The notes under the pieces were generated by a model that worked only from the letters and a program-made list of their open reading frames with translations, was not told the origin of the DNA and did not search any database. The translations under genes and the position numbers were made by a program. From Akkermansia muciniphila (lineage in GTDB: Bacteria; Verrucomicrobiota; Verrucomicrobiia; Limisphaerales; UBA9464), in contig CAMDGV010000007.1 in assembly GCA_945898055.1 (NCBI GenBank), positions 1-64,000 of the forward strand: 64,000 bases of DNA, written 5' to 3'. Positions within the stretch are counted from its first letter, which is position 1; each line of letters opens with the position of its first letter. Below, piece by piece: positions 7,212 through 16,287 of the stretch.

Positions 7212-10200
7212 TTATTGGTAACGAATTACCAATTTGCCACCGACGATACTGATATTGGTGATGGTCACCTTGGGTTGAATAGAGAAGAAACCTTGGCTGC
7301 CAGCGGTGGGAAGGTTCGCGGTAAGAGTCTTGGTAGCGGCATCGATAACAACGCCGGTCAAGGCAGTAGCACCGAAGGCAGCGGGGGGATTTCCTGCGCT
7401 GATATTGACCGCAGCATCACTGTAAAGAGTGCGACCTGCGACACTGATACCGACGCGGAAGACGGCGGTAAGATCCGCTTGAACTGTTGGGAAAAAGCGG
7501 TAGGAAGCCGCGTTTTCATTGGGTAAATTGACGAATCCTTGCCCGTCGTTCCGTTGCCATTGGTAGGTAAATGGAACTTTAACTCCTTGTCGTGCGGCGG
7601 TACCGGCGGCTTCTAAAACCACCTGCTGCGGAGCGGAACTGTAAGAGAGGCTCATGTTTTTAACGATCCAACTGGGTGTCTGAGCGGTGGAGCAATCATC
7701 CCATCCTCCAAGGAACTCGACCACGACGGTGTCGTTTTTCTTCAGGGCACCTAAGATAGCGACACTGGTGATGAACGTTTCCTGCGAGTAACCCGGTGAA
7801 TCGGCGTTGAAAGCCCGTTGATCTTTGAGGATGCCATTGCCGACGATGAGTCCGTTGGCATAGCCGTTCGCAGTAAAGTTAGCTGGTGGCACATTGGTGA
7901 AGTCTCCGCCGTTGACGCTAATGCGGACTTGACCACCGTCGTAAAGATCACCTTCGAATGAGTAGCGATGAGTAAACTTAAGGGTGACTGTCTGGTCTTG
8001 GGGAACGACGAATGGCGTGCTCTGCAATCGAGAGTTGTAGGGGCCTCCGCAGCCGCTTACGGCGCCGTCGGCCACCCATCCGCCCGCACCTGGATTGTAC
8101 ACCCAAGGACCCGGAGGTTCAGGGGTGGTGTTGGTCACAGAAAAGCCAGCATCGGTGCTGGAGAAGTCAAGGCTAGCAAAGTTGATAGAGGTGGAGGGGA
8201 GGACACGGCTTGGGTTTTCGGGCAATTGAGTGAAAGCCAGTTCAGCATTCGGATCTGAGTAGGAGGAGAGGAACTGTCCGTCGATCGGGGTGAGGCTTGC
8301 GGCAGCAGTGCTGTCCGTTGATTTACGCCAAGCGAGACGCAACCAGTCGCCGCCGCCGCCTTCTTTGAGATAGGCGAGAATGGCATAGTTTTTGCCCGCT
8401 TGAAGAGAGATTGGAGTTGCCGTGGTTGCGGTGTCGCCGGAATCCGGTTCATAGAATCCATTGCAGCAACCCGTCTCGAAGACAATGGGGCTATCGGTGA
8501 ACGGATCGGGCATTCTTTCGGTGGCGCTCAAGAAGACGCGTGACGCATCGTCGGAAGCCAAAAAGAAGTAGTAATCGCCCGTTTCTTTCGGGGTGATGTA
8601 GCCGGAAATTTTAGCCAAATAGTTTTCGTGACTATCGTCTGGGAACACAGTTCGGGTATCAAATTTACCGGAGATAGCCCCCAAGGTCGTAGGAGTGCCG
8701 GCGAGTACGCGCGGATCAGATAAACCGCCGGTGAGAGCCGAGTCTGCCGCGCCTGGGATATTGTCATAATGTTCGAAGCGCAGCGTTCCCGAGCTAAGCG
8801 CCCAAGAGCCAAAGGTGATGGTGCTGGCGGCCGCAATCGTGGAGGCTGGGGACATTTGGTCCTTCACGCCAGAGAGGGTGATGGTGTAGGTCTGACCCGG
8901 AGTTTGGGCGGAAGTGGTGAGGAGGACGCTGTCATCGTTGGCGGTGCCGGCTGGACTGAAGAGTTTAGCACTGGTGATGGTGAGTCCAGGGATCGTGTAG
9001 TTCGCTATATTTTGAGCACTGACTGGATCGAGGGGTTTGGACAACCAGATCCGGGCCGTAGTTAAGTCGGCGAGGCCGGCGGCGTATTTCAGCGCCGGAG
9101 CAATCCCATCAGGTGCCAGAACTGTAACGGCGACGCCGGTACTGGTCGCCGATCCGTAGGGGTTGGAGACCACGACATCATAACTTCCAGAGTCAGTCAG
9201 GGCGACCCCGGCGATATTGAGGGTAGCTGCTGTTTGTCCAGCGATAGCGGTTCCGTTGCGACGCCATTGGTAAGCAAGCGGTGGGGTCCCGGCAGCGTTG
9301 GCGGTGAGGGAAAGCGTGTAGCCTGCGTAAAGAGAGCGCGCTGGAAGCGAGGGTTGACTGCTCAGGCGAGGAGCGATATTCGCTGAATGATAGGTAGAGA
9401 GGACTTGGGCCGCAGTTAGGGCTTTGTCGAAGACAGCAACTTCGTCAATGGTGCCTTTAAAGTTATCTCCAGCGGCACCGAAGATGCCGCCTCCACCGAT
9501 ATTGAAGAGGTAAGTGCTTTCGCCGTAAGATTCGAGAGGTCCGGTCATACGTCCAACTTCCTTGCCGTTGGCATAGACCACCGTGGAGGTAGCATCACCT
9601 GTGACCGCGATGAATCCCCATTCATCATCAGCAAAGGGGAATGGGCCTTTGATATTGCCTCCGCGAGCATTGACCCAGAGTTCGAAGTTGGCACCAGCAT
9701 CGGCATCACCAAACTCGAGGAGATCGTTTTGTCCGAAGTAACCACCGCGGCCGCTCTTGATAGCTCCACGCTTAATCCAGCCGAGCATCGTGAAGGCGGT
9801 CATGCCGTTCATCGAATATGGGGTGCCGACGAAGCCGGCTGATCCGTTGAATTCACCGGCAGTGTTGGCCGCGGTGAAGCCGCTCAGTGAGGGAGGTCGC
9901 GGACCGGCAGCCCCTGACAGCATCCCTGGGTTGTAGCTACCATTAATGCTGGCGCCTGCACTGCCGGAATTGGCAGCGACGGGCAGGGCAACTGGGGCGG
10001 TATATGCGCCCTCATTGAGGCGGTAATAGGCGAGCGGCGCGTCGGCCAGTACCAGCGACTCATAAGAGGACGATGGATTGGCGGCAGTACCGTTGGCGTA
10101 ACGCGCGGCGATGACGGTTGCGGAGAGAGCTTTGGGGTAAACGGCTGCTTCATCAGCGGCACCAATCCACCAGAAGGAAGAGTCGGCCCGTCCACCAATT

Positions 10201-10853
10201 CGGAAGCCGCCTGATGCGCCTGGGACATAGCCAGTCGGTTTACCCTCGGCCGCCTTAACGCCGTTGATGTAGAAGAGGGTGTCCGTGCCGTCGTAGGTGA
10301 AAGCGAGATGATACCAAGTGCCGACAACCGGAGCGGTACCGCCGCTAATGTTGAGCGAGGTTGCGGTGCCGTTATTATTGTACATTCGCAAGTTCCAACC
10401 GGTTGCCGATTGATAAATCAACCATCCAGTGCGCGGATTAGCAAATTGCCCCGAAGAAATGGCGCAGGTCAGATCGGCCCCTGTTTTTTCTGCACCGGGT
10501 TGAAGCCAAACTTCCGCCGAAAATGGTGCGGCAGGATTCAACGAAGGCAGGTAGGGCACAAAGGTCGAAGCATCGGCAGAGCCATCATAGGAGGCGGCAC
10601 TGTCAGTCCGGCCAGCGAGCGCGCCAGGGGAGGGATGCACAGCGGCACCGGTATAGTAACCGATCGCAGCAGCGCCTAGGGATCCTAGATTGATCGCGGA
10701 ATTGCCGTTGGGAACGGTGACCGATTCGTTCAATCGCCAATTGGCGACAGGCCCAAGTCCGGTGACTGTGGAGGCGTAGTCGGCCATCACAGGAGCCGCG
10801 GCGCTCTGCAGGAGCGCCAGCAGGCTGGTGAGTTTCACTAGGTTTTTTTTCAT
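7212..10853 (-). CDS. Large secreted protein: two LamG-like domains, Ig-like and PA14-like domains
   Basis: 1213 residues from ATG 10851-10853; the frame runs 30 codons further upstream, but this start gives a clean signal peptide (MKKNLVKLTSLLALLQSAAA, cut after PVMA). Order: LamG/concanavalin-like domain about 25-235 (VANWRLNES, then WLIYQSATGWNLRMYNNNG and FYINGVKAAEG), a second one about 265-475 (YYRLNEGAY, EVAVFDKALTAAQV), an Ig-like domain about 480-570 (PPLAYQWRRNGTAIAG, DSGSYDVVVSN), a SbsA-like beta domain, a PA14-like region about 680-840 (GYITPKETGDYYFFLASDDA), and a beta-rich C-terminus. It is probably a cell-surface carbohydrate-binding or adhesion protein; no catalytic domain was recognised. 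No PEP-CTERM tail is present (it ends KLVIRYQ). It has its own terminator. Confidence 0.85.
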   Translation of the reverse strand: MKKNLVKLTSLLALLQSAAAPVMADYASTVTGLGPVANWRLNESVTVPNGNSAINLGSLGAAAIGYYTGAAVHPSPGALAGRTDSAASYDGSADASTFVPYLPSLNPAAPFSAEVWLQPGAEKTGADLTCAISSGQFANPRTGWLIYQSATGWNLRMYNNNGTATSLNISGGTAPVVGTWYHLAFTYDGTDTLFYINGVKAAEGKPTGYVPGASGGFRIGGRADSSFWWIGAADEAAVYPKALSATVIAARYANGTAANPSSSYESLVLADAPLAYYRLNEGAYTAPVALPVAANSGSAGASINGSYNPGMLSGAAGPRPPSLSGFTAANTAGEFNGSAGFVGTPYSMNGMTAFTMLGWIKRGAIKSGRGGYFGQNDLLEFGDADAGANFELWVNARGGNIKGPFPFADDEWGFIAVTGDATSTVVYANGKEVGRMTGPLESYGESTYLFNIGGGGIFGAAGDNFKGTIDEVAVFDKALTAAQVLSTYHSANIAPRLSSQPSLPARSLYAGYTLSLTANAAGTPPLAYQWRRNGTAIAGQTAATLNIAGVALTDSGSYDVVVSNPYGSATSTGVAVTVLAPDGIAPALKYAAGLADLTTARIWLSKPLDPVSAQNIANYTIPGLTITSAKLFSPAGTANDDSVLLTTSAQTPGQTYTITLSGVKDQMSPASTIAAASTITFGSWALSSGTLRFEHYDNIPGAADSALTGGLSDPRVLAGTPTTLGAISGKFDTRTVFPDDSHENYLAKISGYITPKETGDYYFFLASDDASRVFLSATERMPDPFTDSPIVFETGCCNGFYEPDSGDTATTATPISLQAGKNYAILAYLKEGGGGDWLRLAWRKSTDSTAAASLTPIDGQFLSSYSDPNAELAFTQLPENPSRVLPSTSINFASLDFSSTDAGFSVTNTTPEPPGPWVYNPGAGGWVADGAVSGCGGPYNSRLQSTPFVVPQDQTVTLKFTHRYSFEGDLYDGGQVRISVNGGDFTNVPPANFTANGYANGLIVGNGILKDQRAFNADSPGYSQETFITSVAILGALKKNDTVVVEFLGGWDDCSTAQTPSWIVKNMSLSYSSAPQQVVLEAAGTAARQGVKVPFTYQWQRNDGQGFVNLPNENAASYRFFPTVQADLTAVFRVGISVAGRTLYSDAAVNISAGNPPAAFGATALTGVVIDAATKTLTANLPTAGSQGFFSIQPKVTITNISIVGGKLVIRYQ

Positions 10854-11077
10854 GGTTGCTTGAGTATTCACAAATACGAAATCAGTGCCGCAACTTTCGG
10901 GAATGTTGCGCCTGAGTAACGGATTCCGGACCAAAGCGGACAAGAGTTTGAGTCACTTCTGAAAAGTCTTGGGTTAGACACATAAGTTTCACAGAGGTAA
11001 CTTTTTTGTCACGCTAAGTGGGTTACTTTTTAAAAATACGCAACGAAGTCAAGTGTCTACTTTGAATTACCTAAATT

Positions 11078-11623
11078 GTCGGAGCTGATCTCTAAGAGAC
11101 TCACACGGCGAGGGATATGCCCCGTAAGATTTATGAACCCTTGAAAGAAGTTTGGGATCGGCACTTAACTGTTCGGGGCGCGATTAATTTGGGGCACAAT
11201 GGACTTCGGACTGAAGAAATTCTCTGGAACCTAATGAATGGGGAGTTGGAGTTGAGTCCCTCACCCAAGATCGTGATTTTGTTGATTGGAACTAACAATA
11301 CCGAACAAAACCGCCGATCGAAATTTTTCGCATGGACCCACCGCTCAACCGGTCGCGGAAGGGGTTGGTGCCATTGTCAGCCTGATTCGCCGGTGGCCTC
11401 CATCGACTAAAATTCTTATTCTGCGCATTTTTCCGCGAGGCGGTGACGGTCAGCAAGGGTTTGCAGCACGGGTTTTCCACGGGAGTCCTCAGTGCATTGA
11501 AACCTGTCGAGAAGCGGGTCCATTAGCACCGATAGGATGCCTGACCTATTACATCCCAACCAAGCAGGGGCGGAAGCGTGGGTGCAAGCTATCGAGCCCG
11601 AGTTAACTCGGTGGTTGGACTAG
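11078..11623 (+). pseudogene. Decayed GDSL/SGNH hydrolase (PAF-acetylhydrolase-like)
   Basis: Three frames stitched together give one GDSL hydrolase. The first (about 11078-11320) has a degenerate GDS region with an in-frame stop, then IYEPLKEVWDRHL, NLGHNGLRTEEILWNLMNGE and IVILLIGTNNTEQN. The second (about 11310-11460) has PVAEGVGAIVSLIRRWPPST and ILILRIFPRG. The third (about 11555-11623) has HPNQAGAEAWVQAIEPEL before the stop. The order and spacing match 'GDRTExVLWRLxNGE...IGTNN...GIFPRG...HPxxxGYxxWAxAIEP' of the family. At least two frameshifts plus the stop in the nucleophile block show it is dead. Its stop lies in the first copy of a 13-bp tandem repeat. Confidence 0.8.
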
Positions 11624-11655
11624 GCGAGAGGACTAGGCGAGAGGACTAGGCGAGA
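11617..11655. repeat. 13-bp tandem repeat, three perfect copies
   Basis: GGACTAGGCGAGA is repeated head to tail at 11617-11629, 11630-11642 and 11643-11655. The palindromic CTAG in each unit gives a TAG stop on either strand: the plus-strand GDSL relic ends in copy one and the minus-strand DUF1501 gene ends in copy three. Confidence 0.95.
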
Positions 11656-13136
11656 ATACCGCGAATAGGTTGAGCTTCGGTAACACCGGTTAATTTTTGG
11701 TTTAAACCACCGTGGAAATAGGTCAATCGCTGGTGATCTATGCCCATTAACTGAAGGACCGTGGCATGAAGATCGCGGAGGTGATGTGGATTTACGGCCG
11801 CGGCTTCTCCCACTTCATCGGTTTCGCCGTAACTGGTCCCTGCTTTCACCCCCCCACCCGCTAGCCAGTAGGTAAATCCTTTAGGATTGTGATCGCGCCC
11901 ACCTGGTTTGCCGCCGGTATTAAAGGTCTCCGAAACAGGCATCCGTCCAAATTCACCTCCCCAAACAACCAGCGTTTCATCGAGGAGTCCGCGTTGTTCT
12001 AAGTCGGTCAGAAGTGCGGCGATAGGTTGATCCACCTCTGGGCAATGAAGTCGGAGATTTTCTTCGATACCTTGGTGACCGTCCCACGTATTTTGGCCTC
12101 CGGCAGCACCGCCGCCCGAATAAATTTGGACACAACGAACCCCCCGTTCGACGAGTCGTCGGGCGGTGAGGCATTGGCGGCCAAACGGGGCTGGCCCTTG
12201 GGCAAGGGGGTGCCAGTCCGGTTTAGGTGCATGAACGCCGTAGGCTTCGAGAGTGCGTGGATCTTCTTGTGAGAGATCAAGTGCTTCTGGGGCTGTGGAT
12301 TGAAGTCGAAAAGCGAGCTCATAACTGGCGATGCGTGCGGCGAGTTCAGGGTTGTCTCCTCGAGCCCGAGAGTGAGTACGATTAAGATCGTTAATGAAGT
12401 CGATTTCTCGACGTTGACGTTGGCGGGTTATTTCCGTGGGAGGATGAAGATTTAGAATAGGCTCACCCGAGGTGCGTAAGACTGTTCCTTGATGCACCGC
12501 GGGCATGTAACCATTGGCCCAGTTAGGGGCGCCGGTGGTGGGCCCCCCGCGCGGATCTAGCATGACGACAAAGGCGGGGAGATTTTGGTTCAAGGTGCCT
12601 AACCCGTAGCTCAACCATGCTCCCACGGAGGGGTGGCCTTGCAGGATACGACCACTGTTCATTTGTAGCACCGCGCTGCCGTGGGCAAAGGAATCACTGT
12701 AGAGCGATTTAACCACCGCCATTTTATCCATATGGCGAGCGATTTGTGGGAAGGCGTCTGAGCACCACAAGCCCGCCTGTCCCTGTTGACGAAACGTGCG
12801 TCGGCTCGCTTGAAGAACTGCTTGCGTTTTGGAGTTGCGACGGAACTCGTTGCTGATGGTTTGACCGTCTCGTTTTTGTAGTTCGGGTTTATAATCGAAA
12901 AGGTCCACTTGAGAGGGACCTCCGAACATAAACAGGAAAATGACTGATTTTGCTCGTGTGGGATGATGAGGTGATTTGGGTGCTAAAGAGTTTTTTTCTG
13001 TCTGTTGTTGGAAGGGTCGTTGTGACCCAAAAAAGCCGTCCGCTTCAAGCAGTGAGGTCAAGGCGAGACCAGTGAATCCGGCGCCTAGGTCCCAGAGAAA
13101 TTGGCGGCGCGGTTGGAGGTGGTCGACTGGGTTCAT
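11646..13136 (-). CDS. DUF1501 domain secreted protein (copy 1)
   Basis: 496 residues. The N-terminus has a twin-arginine-like signal (PRRQFLWDLGAGFTGLALTS). The DUF1501 body (sulfatase/alkaline-phosphatase-like fold) includes AKSVIFLFMFGGPSQVDLFD, SVGAWLSYGLGTLNQNLPAF, FGRQCLTARRLVERGVRCVQ and VVWGGEFGRMP, then GRDHNPKGFTYWLAGGG. It is the downstream partner of the DUF1549/DUF1553 gene 60 bp upstream, and such pairs are a hallmark of planctomycetes and verrucomicrobia. The partners are thought to act together in periplasmic degradation of sulfated or complex organic matter, but no activity is proven here. The C-terminal stop lies in the 13-bp tandem repeat, so the last few residues may have been altered by repeat slippage. 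Confidence 0.9.
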   Translation of the reverse strand: MNPVDHLQPRRQFLWDLGAGFTGLALTSLLEADGFFGSQRPFQQQTEKNSLAPKSPHHPTRAKSVIFLFMFGGPSQVDLFDYKPELQKRDGQTISNEFRRNSKTQAVLQASRRTFRQQGQAGLWCSDAFPQIARHMDKMAVVKSLYSDSFAHGSAVLQMNSGRILQGHPSVGAWLSYGLGTLNQNLPAFVVMLDPRGGPTTGAPNWANGYMPAVHQGTVLRTSGEPILNLHPPTEITRQRQRREIDFINDLNRTHSRARGDNPELAARIASYELAFRLQSTAPEALDLSQEDPRTLEAYGVHAPKPDWHPLAQGPAPFGRQCLTARRLVERGVRCVQIYSGGGAAGGQNTWDGHQGIEENLRLHCPEVDQPIAALLTDLEQRGLLDETLVVWGGEFGRMPVSETFNTGGKPGGRDHNPKGFTYWLAGGGVKAGTSYGETDEVGEAAAVNPHHLRDLHATVLQLMGIDHQRLTYFHGGLNQKLTGVTEAQPIRGILA

Positions 13137-13196
13137 ATCGGCAGAGGTTCAGAGGGTTTAAAAGAAGGAGAAGGACCTCGGTTAAGAGCCCAGAGG

Positions 13197-15374
13197 CTAG
13201 TCCGCATAGATAAGTTCGCTGAGGTTAAGTAAGGCTCGGCAAAAGCTCTGGAGGGCGATGTCGTCTGGATCCGATTTCTTTTCGAGATCGGCTCGTTTTT
13301 TTTGATCTTTAATTAGCTGCAATGAGCGCCCCTGTTCGGCGCGGTTGGGTGGGCGTTGGAGGGCAAGTTGGAAGCCTCGACGAATGCGGTTTTCGATTTG
13401 AGGTCCTGCCTCCTTGCGAAGTCGGGCGGCGAAGTTGCTGGATTGATTTTGAACAAAAGTATCGTTCAAAAGTGTTAGAGCCTGAGGGGCAACGGTGGTG
13501 GTGGAGCGTAGTCCAGAAGCAGAGGTGCTATTGGCGAAGTCTAGACAGTCAAGCAAGGGTATCTTCAGAGCGCGTTTTACCACCAAGTAAACGCTGCGCC
13601 GATTCTGCTCGGAAGCGACACTCTCTTCCCAGCCTTTACCAGACGAGTCTTGGGTGGCATGGACTTCCTTGGGTAAGGTGGGAAAGACGCTGGGTCCGCC
13701 TTGTTTAGGGTTAAGTGAACCGCTGACGGCCAAGATGGAATCACGGATAACCTCGCTTTCGACCCGGCGAAGGGATTGCCGCCAGAGATGGCGATTCTCC
13801 GGATCAACGGCGAGCGCATCAGCCTGGGTAGGGCGTGATGACATTCGGTAAGCTCGACTGGTCAAAATAAGTTTGTGGAGGCGTTTTAGGCTCCAACCGC
13901 CAGTCACAAAATTTAAGGCGAGATGGTCTAGGAGTTCCGGATTAGAGGGAGCAAGCCCAGTAAGGCCAAAGTCGTCCGGAGTAGGGACAAGGCCGGTACC
14001 GAAGTGATGTTGCCAGACTCGATTGACGAGGACGCGCGCGGTCAGTGGATTTCTAGCATCGGCAATCCAAGCGGCCAGAGCCGTGCGACGACCGGTGCTG
14101 ATGTTGCTCGGTGCTTTGATTGGAACTAGCGGGGTCGGAAATCCTAAGGCTGCCGGCACAGAGGGATAGACCTCGATCCCAGGAGAATGAGGTTCGCCTC
14201 GGGTAAGGACAAAAGTTGGCTTGAGAGGCCCTCCCGATTCGCTGATAGCAAGTGCCATATCAAACGGAGCTTTGGACTCACCGATTCGTTTAAGTTCGTC
14301 TTCGATAGTTTTACGAACTATCGCGTCTTGGGTGCTGGCCAAGCGCTGGGTGGCTTCAGTAAGACGCTTCCGCCGATTCTCCTCCCACAATTTTAGTTCT
14401 AGAGGACTAGCTAAGGGGCGCATGATCCTTCCTGTTCCACGACCACCACCTCCGGTGTGATGAAGCCCGTAGCCGTCGATATTACGAATGAAGCTGAGTA
14501 AGGAATAATAGTCAGGTTGACTAATCGGGTCGAATTTGTGGTCATGGCAGCGAGCGCAACCTAGGGTGAGTCCCAGAAAAGCAGTGCCGGTAGTGCTCAA
14601 AATATCGTCTAAATCATCGTACTCTGCGGCCACTGTATTGTCGGGTTCATCGTCCCAGACATGGAGCCGATAAAATCCAGTAGCGATGAGGGCGTCACGA
14701 CGTTCCTTCAGGCTGATCGAAGAGTCGGCCTCGTTAGATTCGACCCATTCGTCACCCGCGATTTGTTCGCGGATAAAGCGGTCGTAGGGTTTATCAGAAT
14801 TAAATGAATCGATGACATAATCTCGATAACGCCAAGCGTTTGGTTTTGGGCCGTCGCGTTCATATCCATTGCTTTCAGCATAGCGAACCAGATCGAGCCA
14901 GTGCCGCCCCCAGCGTTCACCATAGTGTGGCGAGGCGAGAAGGCGATCTACCAAAGCCGCCCAAGAGAGGTCAGTCGGTTGGCGCTCGAAAGTACTGACC
15001 TCTTCGGGAGAGGGCGGAAGGCCAATGAGATCAAGGAAGAGTCGACGAACTTGTTCCCTTGGGATGGCCGGTGGATTCATCCGGAGCCTTTGCTTGTGTA
15101 GATCGGCTAGAATGAAGGTATCGACAGGGTTTAGGGCGTTTTTTGTGGGGGATTGAACCGTGGGGGCCTTGGAAAGGGGCAGGGGTTGAAAAGCCCAATA
15201 AGCACGATCTTTTTCAGTGAGTTGAAAAGGCCGGGGCCGAAGCTTCGGTTGAGTCTCGGCGTCGAGATGGAAACAACCCACCCAGAGAACGAATCTGAGG
15301 ATCGCAATAAACTGCCGCCACGAAGCTGAGGGGAATGAGGATGGAGTCAAAGGGAGTGTTCGAGAATCATTCAC
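13197..15374 (-). CDS. DUF1549/DUF1553 (PSD1) secreted protein (copy 1)
   Basis: The frame is open from 15593, but a GTG at 15372-15374 preceded by AAGGA at a good distance, and followed by a signal-peptide-like stretch (FIAILRFVLWVGCFHLDA), is the more credible start, giving about 725 residues. DUF1549 covers NPVDTFILADLHKQRLRM to the GCARCHDHKFDPI motif (a CxxCH). DUF1553 covers RTALAAWIADARNPLTARVL, VNRVWQHHFGTGLVPTPDDF, SLKRLHKLILTSRAYRMS and VAPQALTLLNDTFV. The usual N-terminal PSCyt1 cytochrome-like domain is missing, so only the internal CARCH site could bind haem. It is co-directional with the DUF1501 gene and probably in one operon with it. Confidence 0.88.
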   Translation of the reverse strand: MNDSRTLPLTPSSFPSASWRQFIAILRFVLWVGCFHLDAETQPKLRPRPFQLTEKDRAYWAFQPLPLSKAPTVQSPTKNALNPVDTFILADLHKQRLRMNPPAIPREQVRRLFLDLIGLPPSPEEVSTFERQPTDLSWAALVDRLLASPHYGERWGRHWLDLVRYAESNGYERDGPKPNAWRYRDYVIDSFNSDKPYDRFIREQIAGDEWVESNEADSSISLKERRDALIATGFYRLHVWDDEPDNTVAAEYDDLDDILSTTGTAFLGLTLGCARCHDHKFDPISQPDYYSLLSFIRNIDGYGLHHTGGGGRGTGRIMRPLASPLELKLWEENRRKRLTEATQRLASTQDAIVRKTIEDELKRIGESKAPFDMALAISESGGPLKPTFVLTRGEPHSPGIEVYPSVPAALGFPTPLVPIKAPSNISTGRRTALAAWIADARNPLTARVLVNRVWQHHFGTGLVPTPDDFGLTGLAPSNPELLDHLALNFVTGGWSLKRLHKLILTSRAYRMSSRPTQADALAVDPENRHLWRQSLRRVESEVIRDSILAVSGSLNPKQGGPSVFPTLPKEVHATQDSSGKGWEESVASEQNRRSVYLVVKRALKIPLLDCLDFANSTSASGLRSTTTVAPQALTLLNDTFVQNQSSNFAARLRKEAGPQIENRIRRGFQLALQRPPNRAEQGRSLQLIKDQKKRADLEKKSDPDDIALQSFCRALLNLSELIYAD

Positions 15375-15729
15375 CACCCGAATCCTTTCGGTCGAGCGAG
15401 ATGTTTGGGGGTGATCAACGGAAATCGAGGTTGGGCGACAGTTTGAGAGATAATTCCCAGAGAGTGTGGGATGCGTGGGTGTTATTTCCCAAAAGCAAAA
15501 TGGCGAAGGGAGGGCGGCAAAGTCAATCCACCAAAAACGGGCTAAAAATCGGATGGAAATGCGATATCTCAAAGAACGAAGCGGTTGGCTCAAATGTTGC
15601 TAAAAACTGTTGAGGTTTGTTCTTAAAAAGGATTCTTCGTTAAATTTGGCTTCAGTTGATGTCCCTGCAAGAAATCAACTGTGCCGGCCGCCGTGCGATG
15701 AACCCAGTCCGTTTTAAAACTAGTATTAA

Positions 15730-16287
15730 ATGAAGGCTCTCATGTCTGTGGAATTGATTGAAACTGGGTTGACCCAACCTGCGCAGCTTTACCGCTGTCA
15801 TTCGGAGTTAATGGGTGTGGTCAGATCGAATGAAACCTATCGATTGGTTGCTGTTCAACCGATTGTTGCTGGCACAGTTTTGTTCCAGATTGAGGGCAAG
15901 TTGACCCAACGACCCACCCGGTACTCGGTTCAAATCGAAGAGGGGTGTCACATTGACCTCGATGAGGGGCACAGCTCGGAGGAGATTCTTGATCGTTACT
16001 TCTGGCGTTTTATGAATCACAGTTGTCTTCCCAATACAATGATCCGTGGGCGGGACGTCATGGCCACTTGCCCCATTGAACCTTGGAAAGACGTGACCTT
16101 TAACTATACCACGACCGAATTTGCTATGGCCGAACCCTTTGAGTGTCAGTGTGGAAATCAGGGATGCCTAGGGACCATTCGTGGATTCAAATATTTAGAC
16201 TCCGTCCATCGCGAGTCTTTACGATCCGTTCTGGCGCCGCACCTGAGGCGCCTGCTCCCCTCGGACGATGGGTGTAGGCCAGCATGA
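15730..16287 (+). CDS. SET-domain lysine methyltransferase-like protein
   Basis: 185 residues. The SET core shows a degenerate N-box (ELMGVVRSNETYRLVAVQPI), the pseudoknot signature NHSCLPN at 96-102 preceded by RYFWRFM, and a VTFNYTTTEF motif with FNY at 124-126 in place of the classical FDY. A post-SET cysteine cluster follows (CQCGNQGCLGTIRG: Cys139, 141, 146) that would bind zinc. It should use S-adenosylmethionine to methylate a lysine side chain or free amine in the cytoplasm. The stop overlaps the start of a Pls/PosA-type NRPS (ATGA, 16284-16287), so the two are co-translated. That association suggests the substrate is the NRPS, its carrier-bound amino acid, or its cationic polymer product; this is an inference. 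Confidence 0.85.
   Translation: MKALMSVELIETGLTQPAQLYRCHSELMGVVRSNETYRLVAVQPIVAGTVLFQIEGKLTQRPTRYSVQIEEGCHIDLDEGHSSEEILDRYFWRFMNHSCLPNTMIRGRDVMATCPIEPWKDVTFNYTTTEFAMAEPFECQCGNQGCLGTIRGFKYLDSVHRESLRSVLAPHLRRLLPSDDGCRPA

Noticed and set aside
8769-9065. Plus-strand ORF with basic, Gly/Arg-rich product
   Set aside because: Antisense shadow of the LamG gene; the composition is a by-product of the GC-rich minus-strand codons.
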